The notes below the pieces were generated by a model, which saw only the letters and a program-made list of their open reading frames with translations, was not told the origin of the DNA and did not search any database. From an uncultured Prevotella sp. (GTDB lineage: Bacteria > Bacteroidota > Bacteroidia > Bacteroidales > Bacteroidaceae), in the NCBI GenBank assembly GCA_946624005.1, contig CAMORS010000001.1, positions 22,035 through 86,034 of the forward strand: 64,000 nt of DNA, written 5' to 3'. Positions 17,509-25,793 of this stretch are shown here, in pieces; position 1 is the stretch's first letter; each line of letters begins with the position of its first letter. A program made the position numbers and the translations under genes.

Positions 17509-17530
17509 CCCTCAACACCCACCACCCAAG

Positions 17531-17565
17531 AGTCCCGTCTCTTACTAGGCGGATTCCATCCGCCT
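17531..17565 (+). repeat. Interspersed 35-bp repeat with hairpin, copy A
   Basis: This differs at one base from 36096-36130. It contains the hairpin AGGCGGA-TTCCA-TCCGCCT (17547-17565). Both copies sit 20-35 bases before the start of an exported protein, flanked by CCCTCATCACCC words. It may act in the leader mRNA or be a selfish repeat. Confidence 0.8.
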
Positions 17566-17588
17566 CTCAACCCTCATCACCCAAAAGA

Positions 17589-18377
17589 ATGAAGAAGCTG
17601 ATATTCATATTGCTCGTTCTCCTGACCGTCAACGCGACGGCTCAGGAGAACGACCAGCCCTTGCAGCGAGGGCGCGTAACGACCAACGGCCTGCTCGACA
17701 ACTGGTTCGTACAGGCCGGAGTGCAATGGAATGAGAATGGCACATGGAAGCCTTTCCAGGGCAAGCTGGCCCTCGGCAAATGGTGGGCACCGACCATCGG
17801 CACACGGCTCGCCCTGACAGGCATGAAGGGCAACACCGTTGTTCCCTATATGTCTTACATCACCGAAGGCGGATGCTATCAGGTCTACGGGAGAGACGAT
17901 TTCACACAGTTCACCCTCTCGGGCGATGTCCTCTTCAACCTGAGCAACATGGTGATGGGCTACAACGAGGAACGTCTGTGGAACCTCATCCCCTTCTGCG
18001 GACCAGCCATAGCGCGCAACTGCTCGTCCAACGAGTATGTCTTAGGGCTGCAGCTGGGCCTGCTCAACACCTTACGCCTGAGCCGTCGCCTTGCCGCCAA
18101 CATCGAAGTGGGCTGGCAGCGGCTCGAACCGTCGTTCACGGGTTGTACGGCAACCTCCGGCTGGGGCAGTCACGCACGCCGCTTCTATGCTGAGGTAGGC
18201 CTCACGCTCAACATCGGCAAGCATACGGGATGGCAGAAGGCTCCCGACGTGGAGGCCATCCACCACTCCTACGAGGCTGAGATAGAGGCACTCAACGCCC
18301 AGCTCGAAGATGCCAACGCCGAGATAGAGCGCCTGACAAACGGAGAATCTGTCGAACCGGTCGAACCGACTGAATAA
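17589..18377 (+). CDS. Outer-membrane beta-barrel protein with C-terminal coiled coil
   Basis: 262 residues. The signal peptide MKKLIFILLVLLTVNATAQ is followed by DNWFVQAGVQWNENG, the start of an OmpA-like eight-stranded barrel in Bacteroidota. Alternating strands run to VGLTLNIGKHTGW at about 220. Residues 228-252 form a short coiled coil (YEAEIEALNAQLEDANAEIERL) before an acidic Glu-Pro tail. Many relatives continue into an OmpA peptidoglycan-binding domain, which is absent here, so the protein may be a short form or a truncated one. No enzymatic motif is seen. Confidence 0.7.
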   Translation: MKKLIFILLVLLTVNATAQENDQPLQRGRVTTNGLLDNWFVQAGVQWNENGTWKPFQGKLALGKWWAPTIGTRLALTGMKGNTVVPYMSYITEGGCYQVYGRDDFTQFTLSGDVLFNLSNMVMGYNEERLWNLIPFCGPAIARNCSSNEYVLGLQLGLLNTLRLSRRLAANIEVGWQRLEPSFTGCTATSGWGSHARRFYAEVGLTLNIGKHTGWQKAPDVEAIHHSYEAEIEALNAQLEDANAEIERLTNGESVEPVEPTE

Positions 18378-18425
18378 GTATTGCTGACGAAGGAGCAAAG
18401 TTTTTTCAAAAAAGTTGTTAAGAAA

Positions 18426-18458
18426 TTTGGTCGTTTCAGAAAAACAACGTAACTTTGC
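18426..18458 (+). promoter_or_regulatory. Promoter for tRNA-Val
   Basis: TTTG at 18426-18429 and TAACTTTGC at 18450-18458 with a 20-base spacer, ending 18 bases before the tRNA. Confidence 0.85.
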
Positions 18459-18476
18459 ACCCGCTTTCCGAAGCAA

Positions 18477-18554
18477 GGGCGTTTAGCTCAGCTGGTTTAG
18501 AGCATCTGCCTTACAAGCAGAGGGTCGGCGGTTCGAATCCGTCAACGCCCACCA
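18477..18554 (+). tRNA. tRNA-Val (anticodon UAC)
   Basis: The acceptor stem GGGCGTT pairs with AACGCCC. The D arm (GCTCAGCTGGTTTAGAGC), the anticodon stem TCTGC/GCAGA with loop CTTACAA (anticodon TAC), and the T arm with GTTCGAATCC are all present. The 3' CCA is encoded. Confidence 0.97.
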
Positions 18555-18563
18555 AACGATAAG

Positions 18564-18599
18564 CTGACAGCACTGGTCAAACAGGCTGTCAGTTTTTTT
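18564..18599 (+). terminator. Rho-independent terminator after tRNA-Val
   Basis: CTGACAGC (18564-18571) pairs with GCTGTCAG (18585-18592), followed by seven T. Confidence 0.9.
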
Positions 18600-18616
18600 G
18601 TGCCTGTTCGCGATGA

Positions 18617-18748
18617 GCCTTCCCCACCCTTTCAGTTTAATTTAGGACCATCCGAAAGAAACCTCCCCACCCTTCCTTGTTTTATTTGAGACTATCTACA
18701 AGGAGCCTTCTCCCCCCGTTTTGAAGGCTATCAGGCCCTCGTTTTAGG
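18617..18748 (+). repeat. Degenerate direct repeats with a 44-bp period
   Basis: Three diverged copies start at 18617, 18661 and 18705, exactly 44 bases apart. They share CCTTCCCCACCCTTT-like openings and GACCATC / GACTATC / GGCTATC further on. The 18600-18955 interval otherwise holds no gene; its right half is AT-rich and leads into a promoter. Confidence 0.55.
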
Positions 18749-18913
18749 TGCAACTCAACAGAAACAACGACCATTCCAGCGTTTATATTATTTATACAAT
18801 TCGCAACAGCCAGTACAATTTAAGTCGTTGATTTCCAACACAAAGCACCCAGACACACGCACAAAAATCTTTATACAACCATTATTATTATATGCCCGCG
18901 CGTATATAATACG

Positions 18914-18922
18914 TAACTTTGC
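18914..18922 (+). promoter_or_regulatory. -7 element (TAACTTTGC) ahead of the exported-protein run
   Basis: TAACTTTGC lies 34 bases before the ATG at 18956. No TTTG -33 box is seen; a GCGCGTATATAATACGT palindrome-like stretch overlaps the spacer and may bind a regulator. Confidence 0.6.
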
Positions 18923-18955
18923 ACCCGAAATTTCAAACTAATTATTTTACGTAAA

Positions 18956-19144
18956 ATGAACAAATCAAAAATCAAAACAATTCTTATCGCCCTGCTGCTC
19001 GCCTGCACGGCCAACAGCGCATGGGCTCTTGACGTAGTGGAAGGCGTCTATCAGATTGGATCCACGCAAGACTGGACAGAATTCTGCAACATACACAATG
19101 GTTCTACGGGCCAGACATTTGCAATCCGGCCGCACCGAATATAA
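18956..19144 (+). pseudogene. Truncated remnant of a secreted beta-helix protein
   Basis: 62 codons: a good signal peptide (ILIALLLACTANSAWA), then VVEGVYQIGSTQDWTEFCNIHN. That stretch resembles the module start TDGVYQITNAKELNWLAVWTDH in the next gene. The reading then ends after FAIRPHRI. The break coincides with TTTGCAATCCGGCCGCACCG, a wording related to the GGCGGATTTGCAATCCG element seen in the mannosidase gene at 33855. I read this as the 5' stub of a gene cut by a repeat or deletion. A short secreted peptide cannot be ruled out, since the promoter and signal peptide look intact. Confidence 0.6.
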
Positions 19145-19201
19145 GCATCTGTGATGCGAAAGATACAACTCTATTATTACAAACTATAAATCAATAACAA
19201 C

Positions 19202-22066
19202 ATGAAAAGATCTATTAGATTTCTTTCGCTTCTCGTCCTCGCATTGTGGACGGGAGGCAACGCATGGGCAGAAGACGGTCTCTACCTGGTAGGTGGAGCC
19301 ACTGCCAGTGGATGGAACGCAGGAGAGTTTAACCGTTCGCCTGTGGCCTTGATGCAAAAAGATGCCAACACCTGGATATGGTACGGCAAGTTGACAACGG
19401 GCGAAGGCGACGACGGAGCCTTCAAGATTCCCAACCAGTCGGGCAACTGGGATGGCTATTGGGCTCCTTCCGCATGGTATAGCCTCCAGCCTGGTGTTGA
19501 AGCCGACCTGTCGACAAACAGCGCTGGCGACAACAAGTTCTCCCCTGCCGAGGAGGGTCTCTACAAAGTGACCATCAACACCTCGACGCTGAAGATTCTT
19601 GCAGAGAAGCTGACGTCGGAACCAACAAAGGATGGCGACTACTACCTCATCGGCAGCGTGGCCGAATTTGGATGGTTTGCCGCTTATATCGCCTCCGACG
19701 ACACGAAGGCTTCGAAGGCTCGCCTGACAGCCGACCTCGACTTCACCACCGAGGGCTTCTTCCCCCTGGCTTCCGACAAGTTCAAGTTCAAGGGCGAGCT
19801 GGACGGTGCCGGCCATACGGTGAAGTTCAACATCATCGGTAAATACAACAATGTAGCTTTCGTGCGCTACGCTTCTGATGGTGCCCACATCCACGATTTG
19901 GTGATTGAGGGTTCTGTTGAAGGAACGGCCAAGGTTGGCGGTGTCATCGCACATACACAAGATGGCGGTGAGGTGAAACTCACCAACGTCATCAACAAGG
20001 CAAACGTGAAGTCGATCGGCAATACTGATGCCAACGCAGCAGGTCTCGTAGGATGTGGTGATGGTGGTGCGAAGATTATCGCCCTTAACTGTGCCAACTT
20101 AGGAGCTGTAAGCGGTCAGGACGGCCAGTGTGCTGCCTTCTGCGGATGGTCACAGCTTGGCACAACCTTCACCAACTGCTGGAATGGCGGTGCCATCAGC
20201 AACTACGACGGCACAAGCCAGCTGTATCGCAACTCGGGTGCCGTATCAGCCGTCAACTGCTACGATGCCACGGGCAACAGTTCGTATGGTCAGGGAGAGA
20301 AGCTGGCCCAGGCTACCATCGCTTCCGGCGAACTCTGCTATATGCTCAATGGCAAGAAGAGCACCGACGTGGCTTGGTTCCAGACTATCGGAACCGACGA
20401 GCATCCGCTGCCCTTCGGCACGGCTATCGTCTATGCCAACGGCGCTTATCAATGCGACGGCCTCACACCCAAGGAAGGAAGCGAGAAGACCTTCAGCAAT
20501 ACCGAGGGCAACACTATCGACCCGCACCAGTGGAACGACTGGGGCTTCTGCACCGTCTGCGATGCCATTCAGCCCGACTACGTGACGCTGACAGATGGTG
20601 TCTACCAGATCACGAATGCCAAGGAGCTCAACTGGCTGGCTGTATGGACCGACCACGAGGATGCTTCTGTCAAGGCTGTGATGACACAGGACATCGACAT
20701 GAGCGAGGTGGCCAACTTCCCCGGACTGGGTTCCGGAGCAAGGAACTTCACGGGCGAGTTCGACGGACAGCGCCATATCCTGAGCAACCTGAAGATGGAC
20801 TGGACGGACCGCAACGAGGGCGTTGGCTTCGTCAACCGTGCTGCCAACGGTGCCAAGGTGAAGAACCTGACCATCGCCAACACCTGCAGCTTCAAGGGCA
20901 ACAAGGCCGTGGGTGGTATCATAGGCGGCCTCTATGGCGGCGGCGATGTCTACATCGAGAACTGCGGCAACGAGGGTGCTGTAGAGGCTACCGGCCAGAA
21001 TGCCGGCGGTATCGTCGGTGTCTGCTTCAATGGCACCAAGCTCCACCTGACCAATGTATATAATGTAGGTGAGATCACGGGTGCTACGGCTGGTGAAAGC
21101 GGAAGCCTCTCGGGCTGGATGCAAGATGCTATCGTCGTGAACTGCTACAGCGTAGCCGGCTATCCCACAGCCGAAAATACTCACGGTTTCCAGGAGGGTA
21201 ACCAGTTCGCCCGTGGTGGCGGTATCCAGCTGACCAACTGCTACGACTTCGGTACTGGTGACTGGGGAACGAACAACGGCGACTGGGGCTCGGCTTTCGG
21301 CGACGGCAGAAAGATTGCTGATACCGACGACGAGACAGAGATGAGCCGCGTCTTCGCCGGTCTGTTCGACGGCGAAGGTGGCAATGTCTGGCGTATGGAA
21401 TACAACGGCGACTGGCCTCACCCCGTGCTCTACGACACCGACATGGTGCTGAAGGAGAACAACTACAACCGCTTCGTAGCTGCCGATGATGTCGACCTGA
21501 CGCTGGTGCGCACCACCGTGGCTGACACATGGAACACCATCTGCCTGCCCTTCGACGTGGCCGACCCGACAACGCTGTTCGGTGCCGGTGCCAAGGTGGC
21601 CGAGCTGCAAAGCCTTGAGGGCACAACGCTGAAGTTCTCCGTGGTCAATGCCATCGAGGCTGGCAAGCCCTATCTGGTACTTCCCACCGAGGCCATGACC
21701 GAGAAAGCCCTGACAGGCGTCTCGCTCGTTGCAGGCACGACCGACATTCCTGCTGGCGACCTTACCTTCACGGGTGTCTACGAACCGACAGCCGCTGCTG
21801 CCGGCAGCCTCTTCATTTCGACAGGCAACAAGCTCAGCGAGAGCAATGGCGAGGGCACCATCAAGGCCTTCCGTGCTTACTTCCAGGTGGCTGCAGGCGG
21901 TGCCAAGGCAGTCGACTTCGTCGTCGACGATGTCGCCACGGGCATCATCAACATCGACGGCACGGTGGAGACCTACGAGAATGTCTACACCCTGAGCGGT
22001 GTGCGCGTCGAGAAGCCCACCCGCGGCCTGTATATTGTAAACGGCAAGAAGACCATTGTTAAATAA
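19202..22066 (+). CDS. Large exported protein: SusE-like domain, two GLUG-type beta-helix modules, T9SS-like tail
   Basis: 954 residues. A signal peptide is followed at about 23-138 by a SusE/SusF-like fold (YLVGGATASGWN...WYGKLTTGEGDDGAFKIPN). Two related modules follow at about 143-330 and 458-630, each with (D)YYLIGS or GVYQI, a TADLDF or TQDIDM strand, GELDGAGHTV or GEFDGQRHIL and several VGGVI / VGGIIGG turns, typical of GLUG-type right-handed beta-helices. The C-terminal 200 residues contain TWNTICLPFDV and end in VYTLSGVRVEKPTRGLYIV plus NGKKTIVK, a T9SS-like sorting tail. A surface glycan-binding or adhesin role is inferred. It heads a long same-strand run of exported enzymes. Confidence 0.72.
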   Translation: MKRSIRFLSLLVLALWTGGNAWAEDGLYLVGGATASGWNAGEFNRSPVALMQKDANTWIWYGKLTTGEGDDGAFKIPNQSGNWDGYWAPSAWYSLQPGVEADLSTNSAGDNKFSPAEEGLYKVTINTSTLKILAEKLTSEPTKDGDYYLIGSVAEFGWFAAYIASDDTKASKARLTADLDFTTEGFFPLASDKFKFKGELDGAGHTVKFNIIGKYNNVAFVRYASDGAHIHDLVIEGSVEGTAKVGGVIAHTQDGGEVKLTNVINKANVKSIGNTDANAAGLVGCGDGGAKIIALNCANLGAVSGQDGQCAAFCGWSQLGTTFTNCWNGGAISNYDGTSQLYRNSGAVSAVNCYDATGNSSYGQGEKLAQATIASGELCYMLNGKKSTDVAWFQTIGTDEHPLPFGTAIVYANGAYQCDGLTPKEGSEKTFSNTEGNTIDPHQWNDWGFCTVCDAIQPDYVTLTDGVYQITNAKELNWLAVWTDHEDASVKAVMTQDIDMSEVANFPGLGSGARNFTGEFDGQRHILSNLKMDWTDRNEGVGFVNRAANGAKVKNLTIANTCSFKGNKAVGGIIGGLYGGGDVYIENCGNEGAVEATGQNAGGIVGVCFNGTKLHLTNVYNVGEITGATAGESGSLSGWMQDAIVVNCYSVAGYPTAENTHGFQEGNQFARGGGIQLTNCYDFGTGDWGTNNGDWGSAFGDGRKIADTDDETEMSRVFAGLFDGEGGNVWRMEYNGDWPHPVLYDTDMVLKENNYNRFVAADDVDLTLVRTTVADTWNTICLPFDVADPTTLFGAGAKVAELQSLEGTTLKFSVVNAIEAGKPYLVLPTEAMTEKALTGVSLVAGTTDIPAGDLTFTGVYEPTAAAAGSLFISTGNKLSESNGEGTIKAFRAYFQVAAGGAKAVDFVVDDVATGIINIDGTVETYENVYTLSGVRVEKPTRGLYIVNGKKTIVK

Positions 22067-22087
22067 AGTAACAGGAGGAACAACACT

Positions 22088-22294
22088 ATGACCAAGAAAC
22101 AATATATTGAAGCTCCCGCCATCGAGGTGGTCGGGACAAGGCTTGAAGCCGTTCTGTACAATGCTTCGTTCGACGATACGGCCCTTCCCCCCGTTGAAGA
22201 AGACGACGAAGGTCCCAAGAGCAACAACGATGCCCTGGGCCGTCGCGGCTACACCGTCTGGGAAGAAGAGGACGAAGAAGAAGAGAATTATTAA
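22088..22294 (+). CDS. Small acidic protein of unknown function
   Basis: 68 residues, starting MTKKQYIEAPAIEVVGTRLE and ending in an acidic stretch (EEEDEEEEN). It has no signal peptide or membrane span. It fits tightly between two exported-protein genes (21 and 19 bases). Short proteins beginning K-x-Y-I-x-P-x-x-E-V-V are a familiar but uncharacterised sight in Prevotella. The two-part build, with a conserved-looking N-terminus and a variable acidic end, would suit a chaperone-like or precursor peptide, but no maturation enzyme is nearby. Confidence 0.7.
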   Translation: MTKKQYIEAPAIEVVGTRLEAVLYNASFDDTALPPVEEDDEGPKSNNDALGRRGYTVWEEEDEEEENY

Positions 22295-22313
22295 CACTGA
22301 CACGTATTTTTAG

Positions 22314-24752
22314 ATGAATAGACGATTGTTCGCTATGCTGACACTGCTGGCCTGTTGCCTCGTGCAACTGCCAGCGGTGGAAGCTGACCCCAACCCACAG
22401 GCCGCCCCCGAGGCCATCGTGACCTCGGGGCGCGCCCGTTTCACGGTGCTGACCCCGCAGATGATACGCATCCAGTATAGCACGCGCCAACAGTTTGAAG
22501 ACCGCGCTACGTTTGCCGTCGTCAACCGCCGGTTGCCGGTACCACAGTTTACAACCCGTGAGGAAGGCAGCTACCTCTACATCGAGACGGAGGCCCTCAC
22601 CCTGCGCTATCGCAAGAATGCTGCCATCAACCCCGCCCTGAAGTCGCCCGCCGCCTTGCAGATAACGATGACGGTGAACGGCCGTGAGACCACATGGTAT
22701 CCCGGCAAGGACGACGCCCTGAACCTGCGTGGCACACGCCGCACCCTCGACGGAGGCAGTGGCGACAACTACCGCTACGACCTGGAGCCGGGCATCCTCT
22801 CGCGCTCGGGGTGGGCCATCATCGACGAGTCGCCCAAGACGAAGCGCGGCGACGGCTCGACGACCTTTGCTTTTGAACACAACGTAGACGGCATACCCTG
22901 GGTGGCCGAGCCTGTAGACCCCAATGCCTACGACTGGTATTTCATGGGCTACGGCCACGACTATCGCCAGGCCCTTGCCGACTACACGAAGATAGCCGGA
23001 CGGCAACCCATGCCGCCACTCTATGCCCTGGGCTACTGGTACAGCAAATACCAGCGCTATACGCAGCAGGAGTTTATCAACCTGACCAACGAAATCAAGC
23101 AGAACGACATACCCATCGACGTGATGATCATGGATATGGACTGGCACCTCGACGGATGGACGGGCTGGACATGGAACAAGAGCATCATCCCCAATCCCAC
23201 CGGACTTATCCGATGGATGCATCAGCAGGGGCTGAAGGTGGCTCTCAACCTACATCCTGCCGATGGCGTAGCGTCGTATGAGGACCACTACGACGAGATA
23301 GCCGCCGACATGAACATCCCCTTCGGCGAGCGTGTGCCTTGGATGCTGGAAGACTCGACATTCTATCGCTCGATGTTCAAGCACATCATCCGCGAGCGCG
23401 AATCGGAGGGTGTCGACTTCTGGTGGATTGACTGGCAGCAGAACCTGACGAGCAACTACATCGCCGGACTGAGCGAGACGTTCTGGTGCAATCACGTCTT
23501 CTATGGCGACATGTGCCAGCAGCGCACCGACCGCCGCCCGATGATCTTCCACCGCTGGGGCGGCATGGGCAGCCATCGCTATCCTATCGGCTTCTCAGGC
23601 GACACTTACGGCACATTCGGGTCGTTGGCCTTCCAGCCTTATTTCACCGCCACGGCATCGAACGTATGCTTCGGCTACTGGGGCCACGACATCGGCGGCC
23701 ACCTGCAGATAGGCGAGATGAACCCCGAACTGATGCTCCGCTGGCTGCAGTATGGCGTCTTCTCACCTATCTTCCGCACCCACGGCGCCAGCCAGGCAGG
23801 CAACGAGCGCCGCATCTGGATGTATCCCAACTTCCCGCTGATGCTCGACTGCGTCAACCTGCGCTACCACCTGATGCCCTACATCTACACCGCCGCACGA
23901 CAGGCCTACGACACGGGTGTGTCTATCTGCCGTCCGCTCTACTATTATTGGCCGGAAGAGAACGAGGCCTACCGCCAGGAGGGCGAGTATATGTTCGGCG
24001 ACGACATCCTCGTATCGCCCGTGGTGACAGCTGCCGACAACGGCACAAAGGCATTCCACAAGACATGGCTGCCCGAGGGACAGTGGTATGACGTCTGCCG
24101 CAACGAACTGGTAGAGGGCGACCGCATCCTGAGCGACGAATACGACCAGCACGAGATACCCTACTTCCTCCGTGCCGGCGCCATCATCCCCTGCTATCCG
24201 AAGGTGCAGAACCTGAAGGAACGCCCGGGACAGATCATCCTGGAGGTGGCCCCCGGAGCCGATGGCGCAACGCAGCTCTATGAAGACGACGGCGACTCGC
24301 AAGGCTATCAGGACGGGGCCTACTCGCTGACCACCATCCGGCAGACACGCACAGCGGCGGTCACCATGCTCAACATCATGCCCCGCGAGGGCAGCTTCGA
24401 AGGGATGCCCGCAGAACGCTCGTGGCAGATTGTCTTCCTCAACGAGGAGAAGCCGCTGACCGTCACCATCGACGGACAACCCACCAACGGCTGGACTTAC
24501 GACGAACTGACGCACCGCCTGACGATAGACATCGCACCGACAGCCTGCAGCGTTGGCATCACTGTTGCCCTTGTCTATTCTGAGCAAGCCACCGCCACCT
24601 CCTCTGCTGCAACCCTGTTGCAGCCCACCGAGCAGAAGCTGTACGACCTACAGGGCCGCTGGGGCAACCCGCCTTCCTATCAGCCTTTCATCCTGCGACA
24701 GAAGCAGGCCGACGGCTCATTCATCACACGCAAAATCATGAATCATCAATAA
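22314..24752 (+). CDS. Glycoside hydrolase family 31 (alpha-glucosidase/xylosidase type), exported
   Basis: 812 residues with a signal peptide. The N-terminal beta-sandwich is followed by the (beta/alpha)8 core. VMIMDMDWHLDGWTGWTW is the substrate-binding strand, FWWIDWQQ holds the nucleophile Asp373, and GFSGDTYGTF holds the acid/base Asp430. WGHDIGGH follows, as expected. The proximal and distal C-terminal beta domains run to about 780. The last residues (KLYDLQGRWGNPPSYQPFIL, then RQKQADGSF) look like a degenerate T9SS tail. Family members release alpha-linked glucose, xylose or galactose from non-reducing ends; the exact sugar is not predictable. Confidence 0.9.
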   Translation: MNRRLFAMLTLLACCLVQLPAVEADPNPQAAPEAIVTSGRARFTVLTPQMIRIQYSTRQQFEDRATFAVVNRRLPVPQFTTREEGSYLYIETEALTLRYRKNAAINPALKSPAALQITMTVNGRETTWYPGKDDALNLRGTRRTLDGGSGDNYRYDLEPGILSRSGWAIIDESPKTKRGDGSTTFAFEHNVDGIPWVAEPVDPNAYDWYFMGYGHDYRQALADYTKIAGRQPMPPLYALGYWYSKYQRYTQQEFINLTNEIKQNDIPIDVMIMDMDWHLDGWTGWTWNKSIIPNPTGLIRWMHQQGLKVALNLHPADGVASYEDHYDEIAADMNIPFGERVPWMLEDSTFYRSMFKHIIRERESEGVDFWWIDWQQNLTSNYIAGLSETFWCNHVFYGDMCQQRTDRRPMIFHRWGGMGSHRYPIGFSGDTYGTFGSLAFQPYFTATASNVCFGYWGHDIGGHLQIGEMNPELMLRWLQYGVFSPIFRTHGASQAGNERRIWMYPNFPLMLDCVNLRYHLMPYIYTAARQAYDTGVSICRPLYYYWPEENEAYRQEGEYMFGDDILVSPVVTAADNGTKAFHKTWLPEGQWYDVCRNELVEGDRILSDEYDQHEIPYFLRAGAIIPCYPKVQNLKERPGQIILEVAPGADGATQLYEDDGDSQGYQDGAYSLTTIRQTRTAAVTMLNIMPREGSFEGMPAERSWQIVFLNEEKPLTVTIDGQPTNGWTYDELTHRLTIDIAPTACSVGITVALVYSEQATATSSAATLLQPTEQKLYDLQGRWGNPPSYQPFILRQKQADGSFITRKIMNHQ

Positions 24753-24764
24753 ACCCCATAAGCT

Positions 24765-25718
24765 ATGACAAAAAAGCATTTCAACCTTTGTGTTTCATCC
24801 ATCATCCTCCTTCTTTCTGCCGTCGTAGGCCTGCCAGCCAGCGCGCAGCAGTTTGACGACCTGTGGGCCACGGGCTCTGCCGTTCCGGGCGGAACACAGC
24901 AGCTGACGAAACGCCCAGACGGACAGTTCCGCTTCATCGGAAAGCTGAATGCCGGCGAACTGAAAGTGATGACCACCAACGAGTTTCGCAAAGGCGAGAC
25001 GCGCTTCCTCCGCCCGCAGTTTGTCGATTCGTACCTCATCAACAACGGCCTCGCCTATTCGCTCACTACCGACGAGACGCAAGACGGCTGGGTGGTGTCG
25101 TTCCAGGAAGACTGCTACACCTTCGTGGTGAACCCCAACAACAACACGCTGAAGGGCGAGCTGCGCTACCCGTGGAACGAGGTGCTCATAGCCGGCAGTG
25201 CCTTCAAGGGCGGTTCCGACCGCAACGAATGGAAGCGCGACAACATGCTCCCCTTCGTCCGCGACCACGAGAACCCCTACGTCTTCACGTGGGAGGGCGA
25301 GCTGGGCATCTATCAGAATGTGGTGGAGCCCGGACGCTTCAAGCTCGAAGGACAGATGACGTGGGGACCGCGCGAGCTGCATCCCTACGCACAGGATGAG
25401 GACATCCTCGAGAGCACGCAGATGCGCATCGGCGGCGACGACACGAAGTGGAGTGTCAGTCAGCCAGGCACCTATCGCATCACCGTCGACCTCTTCAACG
25501 AGACCATCCACAGCGAGCTCATCAACGGAGCGGCACCCGCTGCTGCCGACTTTGACCAGGAGGCAACCGCCGTGCAAAACAGTAGGGGCAGAACAGCTTT
25601 TCCGCCCGCAGAAAAGAGCATCTACAACCTCGGTGGCGTTCGCCAGCCAGCGTTGCTCAGCGGCATCAACATCGTTCGCCAGAGCGATGGCACTGTCCGC
25701 AAGGTGGTGATGCGGTAA
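24765..25718 (+). CDS. SusE/SusF-like exported carbohydrate-binding protein
   Basis: 317 residues with signal peptide (VVGLPASA). Two beta-sandwich segments follow. The first has LWATGSAVPGGTQQLTKRPDGQFRFIGKLNAGELKV. The second has VLIAGSAFKGGSDRNEWKRDNM, VFTWEGELGIYQNVVEPGRFKL and WSVSQPGTYRITVDLFNETI. Both match SusE/SusF starch-binding folds. The C-terminus (SIYNLGGVRQPALLSGINIVR, then QSDGTVRKVVMR) is a T9SS-like tail. Unlike SusE there is no lipobox. It lies 12 bases after GH31 and probably helps the enzyme hold glycan. Confidence 0.7.
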   Translation: MTKKHFNLCVSSIILLLSAVVGLPASAQQFDDLWATGSAVPGGTQQLTKRPDGQFRFIGKLNAGELKVMTTNEFRKGETRFLRPQFVDSYLINNGLAYSLTTDETQDGWVVSFQEDCYTFVVNPNNNTLKGELRYPWNEVLIAGSAFKGGSDRNEWKRDNMLPFVRDHENPYVFTWEGELGIYQNVVEPGRFKLEGQMTWGPRELHPYAQDEDILESTQMRIGGDDTKWSVSQPGTYRITVDLFNETIHSELINGAAPAAADFDQEATAVQNSRGRTAFPPAEKSIYNLGGVRQPALLSGINIVRQSDGTVRKVVMR

Positions 25719-25793
25719 ACATCGAAACATCGATATATCGGAATCCCGAAATAACGAAATAACGGAATAAATAAAAAAAACGCTTTTCCTCTC

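Noticed and set aside
20246..22303. Long open frame on the minus strand (685 codons)
   Set aside because: It is opposite the 19202-22066 gene and has no family signature or promoter.
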